Shown here: positions 13,365 through 16,317 of the stretch, in pieces
How positions within the stretch are numbered: the stretch's first letter is position 1
How the letters are laid out: the number at the start of each line of letters is the position of its first letter
Assembly (NCBI RefSeq): GCF_946885855.1
Contig: NZ_CAMPHH010000045.1
Coordinates: forward strand, 1 to 16,317
DNA from: an uncultured Actinotalea sp.
Lineage (GTDB): Bacteria; Actinomycetota; Actinomycetes; Actinomycetales; Cellulomonadaceae
Reading direction: 5' to 3'
DNA length: 16,317 nucleotides
Program-made: the position numbers and the translations under genes
Notes under the pieces: model-generated
Seen by the model: only the letters and a program-made list of their open reading frames with translations
Database searches by the model: none
What the model was told of the DNA's origin: nothing

Positions 13365-15595
13365 TGGCTCGCAGCAACGGCGGCAACGGGGGTTCGTTCT
13401 TCGACACCGCGATTCAGGTGGTGTCGACGTCGGACACGCAGTACGTGTTGCGTGCGGTGGTGTACCTGACGTCGCAGCCGGTGTCGGACTCGGTGAACAA
13501 CCTGGCCGTGTCGGGCTCGTGGTCGCGTTCGGGGACGTTGACCGTGAGCGGGGCGTACAACGCGACGCCGGTGTGGTTCGCGGACATCACCGTGGCCCGC
13601 CAGTACGGGACGGCGGTCAGTGCGTCGCTGACCGTCTCGTGGTCGGGGGTGGAGTTCTGGGGCACCACCCTGTCGGCGGCGACGGAGTGGTTCGACGTCC
13701 CGGCGCGCCCGTGGTCCCCGCCTGCTGCGCCGTCGTCGGTGGCGGCGGCCCGGGTCTCGGACGCCCAGCACACGGTGACGTGGGTGAACAACGCGACGGG
13801 CACGGCGCCGTATGACCTGCTGCGGATCCAGCGGTCCACGGACGCTGGCGCGTGGGTGACGGTCGCGACGGTCGCGGGGTCGGTGTCGTCCTACAGCGAC
13901 ACCACGACGTCGGCGGATCACGACTACCAGTACCGGGTGGAGTCGGCGAACTCCTCGGGTGTGGGGATGTCGTCGCCGTCGGGGCACATCCAGACGACCC
14001 CGGCGGCCCCGTTCAGCGTGCAGGCCGTCAAGACGGCGGGCACGGGCATCCAGGTGTCGTGGTCGAACGGGTCGCGTCTGACGCCGATCACGTGGCGCAT
14101 CGAGCGGTCCTCGGCTGGTGGCGCGTGGACGGGTGTGGCGTCGGGTCTGGCGCAGGGCACCTCGACGTGGACGGACCCGGCGCCGTCAGCCGCGCAGACG
14201 CACCGGTACCGGGTGCGCGCGGAGTCCACGGAGGGCGCGTCCACGCAGTCGACGTGGGCGGAGTCGGGGACGGTGCAGCTCGCCGCGCCGCCCGCCGCGC
14301 CGAGCGGGCTCGCGATGACGCCGAACCCGCTGCCGGCCGCGGAGACGGGCACCCTGGCGTGGGTGCACAACCCGGTCGACTCTTCCCCGCAGTCCGCGCG
14401 GGAGGTGCGCCGCCGTAAGCAGGGCACGTCGACGTGGACGTCCTCGGGGAAGGCGTCGACGACGACGCCGTCCGCAGCGCTGGCGGGGTCCGCGTGGGGT
14501 GCGGTCAACGGCGAGACGTGGGAGTGGGCCGTCCGGACCTGGGGGCAGGCCACCACGGGAGGCTCGGACGGGACGGGCGCGTCGCCGTGGTCCGCGACGT
14601 CCACGATCACGTTCTCCTCGCGCCCGACGGCGAGCATCAACAGCCCCGGCGCGTCGGTCACGACGTCGCGGCTGACGGTGGAGTGGGGGTACTTCGACGC
14701 GGAGTCGACGGCGCAGACCGCGTGGGAGGCGGTGCTGCGGTCCAACGTCGACCTGACCGTGCTGGAGCTCCGGTCCGGCTCGGGCGAGGAGACGTCCGCG
14801 ACGTTCGTGACGACCCTGGTCGACGGCGAGACCTACCGCGTCGCGGTGCGGGTCAGGGACGGCGCCGGCCTCTGGTCCGCCTACGACGAGCGGACGTTCA
14901 CCGTCGCCTACGCCCTGCCACCCGCTCCGGTGGTCACGGCTTCGTGGGACCCGAACGCGGCGTCGGTGACGCTCGACATCAACACCCCGCCGGAGACGGG
15001 CGCCCAGGTGCAGGCCGTCAGCGTGGACGTGTACCGGTCGATCGACGAGGGGCCGTGGAAGCTCATCGCCGCGGACTTGCCGATCACGACGACGGTCGTG
15101 GATCACACGCCGACGGTCGCCGGGGCGAACAGGTACCGCGCGGAGGCGGTGTCCGCGCTGCCGTCGGTGCAGTCGTCGGCGGTGGTGGAGGTGCTCACCC
15201 CTGCCGCGGGCGACCCGCCCGCGTCGCTGTGGCTGTCCGGTGGCCCGGGGCAGTCCGTGGTGTGCCGGGCGACGTCGAACGTGGCCCTCACGACCCGGGC
15301 CGGGCGGGCGGAGAAGGTCTTGCACCGGTTCGCCGGCCGCGCCTTGCCGGTGGAGTTCACCGGGGAAGGCACCGCCCGGTCGTGGGGGGTGTCGTTCGAC
15401 ATCATCCGCGGCTCCCGGCTCGGGTCGTCCACCGCGGAGGAGTGGCTGGACCTGGCGGACCTGCCCGGCCCGCACCTGCTGCGCAGCCCGGACCACTACC
15501 GGTGGGTGTCCCTGTCCGACGTCGACGTGAACCGCGGCGTCGGCGGGGTCGTCCACCGGGTCTCGTTCACCGTGACGGAGGTCGACCGTGACTGA
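13364..15595 (+). CDS. Minor tail protein with fibronectin type III-like domains
   Basis: The ATG at 13364 overlaps the tape-measure TGA (TGATG). The 743-aa protein has an N-terminal beta domain (about 1-115), then a series of fibronectin-III-like units starting around 117 (PPAAPSSVAAARVSD), 213, 308, 417 and 511, with the usual Trp/Tyr core and YQYRVESAN or HRYRVRAES strands. The last 130 residues form a different domain, with GRALPVEFTG, WGVSFDII, SPDHYRWVSLSDV and ending FTVTEVDRD, which I recognise as the C-terminal virion-binding domain of actinophage minor tail proteins. It probably combines tail-tip assembly with binding to the host surface. The third codon position in the first part favours G (GTG, TCG, ACG) rather than C as in the head genes. 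The next start overlaps this gene by 8 nt. Confidence 0.87.
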   Translation: MARSNGGNGGSFFDTAIQVVSTSDTQYVLRAVVYLTSQPVSDSVNNLAVSGSWSRSGTLTVSGAYNATPVWFADITVARQYGTAVSASLTVSWSGVEFWGTTLSAATEWFDVPARPWSPPAAPSSVAAARVSDAQHTVTWVNNATGTAPYDLLRIQRSTDAGAWVTVATVAGSVSSYSDTTTSADHDYQYRVESANSSGVGMSSPSGHIQTTPAAPFSVQAVKTAGTGIQVSWSNGSRLTPITWRIERSSAGGAWTGVASGLAQGTSTWTDPAPSAAQTHRYRVRAESTEGASTQSTWAESGTVQLAAPPAAPSGLAMTPNPLPAAETGTLAWVHNPVDSSPQSAREVRRRKQGTSTWTSSGKASTTTPSAALAGSAWGAVNGETWEWAVRTWGQATTGGSDGTGASPWSATSTITFSSRPTASINSPGASVTTSRLTVEWGYFDAESTAQTAWEAVLRSNVDLTVLELRSGSGEETSATFVTTLVDGETYRVAVRVRDGAGLWSAYDERTFTVAYALPPAPVVTASWDPNAASVTLDINTPPETGAQVQAVSVDVYRSIDEGPWKLIAADLPITTTVVDHTPTVAGANRYRAEAVSALPSVQSSAVVEVLTPAAGDPPASLWLSGGPGQSVVCRATSNVALTTRAGRAEKVLHRFAGRALPVEFTGEGTARSWGVSFDIIRGSRLGSSTAEEWLDLADLPGPHLLRSPDHYRWVSLSDVDVNRGVGGVVHRVSFTVTEVDRD

Positions 15596-16317
15596 CCTGA
15601 CCACGCACCGTGTGGAGTCGTGGCGGGTGGACCTGCTGTCCGAGGACGACTCCCCGATCGGTGTGCTCGACGGGTGCCTCGGCGGGGAGGTCGAGCAGAA
15701 CGTCAACGCGATCATCTCCGGTGGCGGGACGCTGCGGATGCGCGACGTCGGGCAGGACGTCGACTGGCTCCGCGCCCGCCTGCAGGTGGTGTGGAAGATC
15801 GGCGACCAGGAGTGGCCGCTGGGGGTGTTCCTGCCCTCAGCGCCCGTCGCCCGCCACGACGCCACCGGCCGCGGGTGGGACGTCGAGCTCCTCGACAAGC
15901 TCGTCGTCCTCGACCAGGACAAGATCGACGGGTCGTACTCGCTGCCCGCCGGGACCGTGGTGACCGCCGCGGTGCAGGAGGTCATCGCGTCCGCCGGGGA
16001 GACGAAGACCGCGATCACGGGGTCCACCGAGACCCTCACCGCGGGCATGGTGTGGGAGGCGGGCACGTCGAAGCTGCGGATCTGCAACGACCTCCTCGCC
16101 GCGATCAACTACTTCTCGCTGCGGTGCGACGGGGACGGCAGGTACGTCGCCGCCCCCTACCAGGCGCCCCGCAACCGCACCCCCGCGTGGGACTTCGCCG
16201 CCGGGGACCGCGCCGTGCACTCGGCGACGTTCACCCGGGACGAGGACCTCGCGAAGGTCCCGAACAAGGTGGTGCTCGTGTCGTCCGCGTCGTCGGACTC
16301 CCCGGCGCTGGTGTCGG
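15588..16317 (+). CDS. Minor tail / tail-tip hub-like protein, 5' part
   Basis: A GTG at 15588, inside the end of the previous gene, opens a frame that runs off the right edge with no stop: 243 codons are visible. The start is TDLTTHRVESWRVDLLSEDD, then LDGCLGGEVEQNVNAIISGGGTLRMRD, WPLGVFLPSAP and VELLDKLVVLDQDKIDG. The later part, WEAGTSKLRICNDLLAAINYFSL and DGRYVAAPYQAP, resembles tail hub or Tal-type proteins of actinophages, where a strand-rich domain is followed by a baseplate-hub fold. It would be expected at the tail tip together with the fibronectin-III protein. The identity of the C-terminal part is unknown because it lies outside the window. Confidence 0.72.
   Translation, partial: MTDLTTHRVESWRVDLLSEDDSPIGVLDGCLGGEVEQNVNAIISGGGTLRMRDVGQDVDWLRARLQVVWKIGDQEWPLGVFLPSAPVARHDATGRGWDVELLDKLVVLDQDKIDGSYSLPAGTVVTAAVQEVIASAGETKTAITGSTETLTAGMVWEAGTSKLRICNDLLAAINYFSLRCDGDGRYVAAPYQAPRNRTPAWDFAAGDRAVHSATFTRDEDLAKVPNKVVLVSSASSDSPALVS

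Noticed and set aside
12323..16108. Long minus-strand frames opposite the tape measure and minor tail genes
   Set aside because: They have Arg/His/Pro-rich shadow composition, cross several plus-strand gene borders, and have no ribosome site at plausible starts.

Overview
The window is a G+C-rich stretch of a tailed-phage genome or prophage. It comes most likely from a siphovirus infecting an actinobacterium: third codon positions are nearly all G or C, GTG starts are frequent, Shine-Dalgarno sequences are strong, and the head and tail proteins resemble those of actinobacteriophages. No integrase, repressor, lysis, tRNA or clearly bacterial gene is visible, so free phage and prophage cannot be told apart. 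The host genus cannot be named from this sequence.

Layout, almost entirely on the plus strand. (1) Packaging and head, 1-6539: the 3' end of a probable large terminase, an HNH endonuclease with an odd N-terminus, portal, MuF-like minor head protein, a fused prohead protease and scaffold with a nested in-frame scaffold start, a DUF2190-like decoration protein, and the major capsid protein. A perfect 16-bp hairpin follows the capsid gene. (2) Connector and neck, 6728-8325: a gp6-like connector, a DUF6093-like protein, an HK97 gp10-like protein and a probable tail terminator, tightly packed with two 4-nt start/stop overlaps. (3) Tail, 8382-16317: a 51-aa protein, the tail tube protein, a second perfect hairpin, a 5-copy 9-bp repeat array, tail assembly chaperones joined by a -1 frameshift at CCCTTTC, a 1023-aa tape measure, a fibronectin-III-type minor tail protein, and the start of another minor tail protein that runs off the window.

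Two small minus-strand genes fill gaps in this late operon exactly. One is a 50-aa Cys/His protein between the MuF-like gene and the protease. The other is a 63-aa two-helix membrane protein between the chaperones and the tape measure. They look like moron-type cargo genes.

The gene order is ordinary morphogenesis; the unusual content is in the details. The first ~40 codons of the HNH frame look like the N-terminus of NAD(P)HX epimerase (YjeF_N/NnrE). The loop of the hairpin after the tail tube gene is the exact reverse complement of the 9-bp unit repeated five times just downstream, so the RNA could form an H-type pseudoknot with several alternative partners. The tape-measure Shine-Dalgarno and GTG start lie in the two arms of a small hairpin. 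All calls are from reading the sequence and remembered family features; no searches were run.
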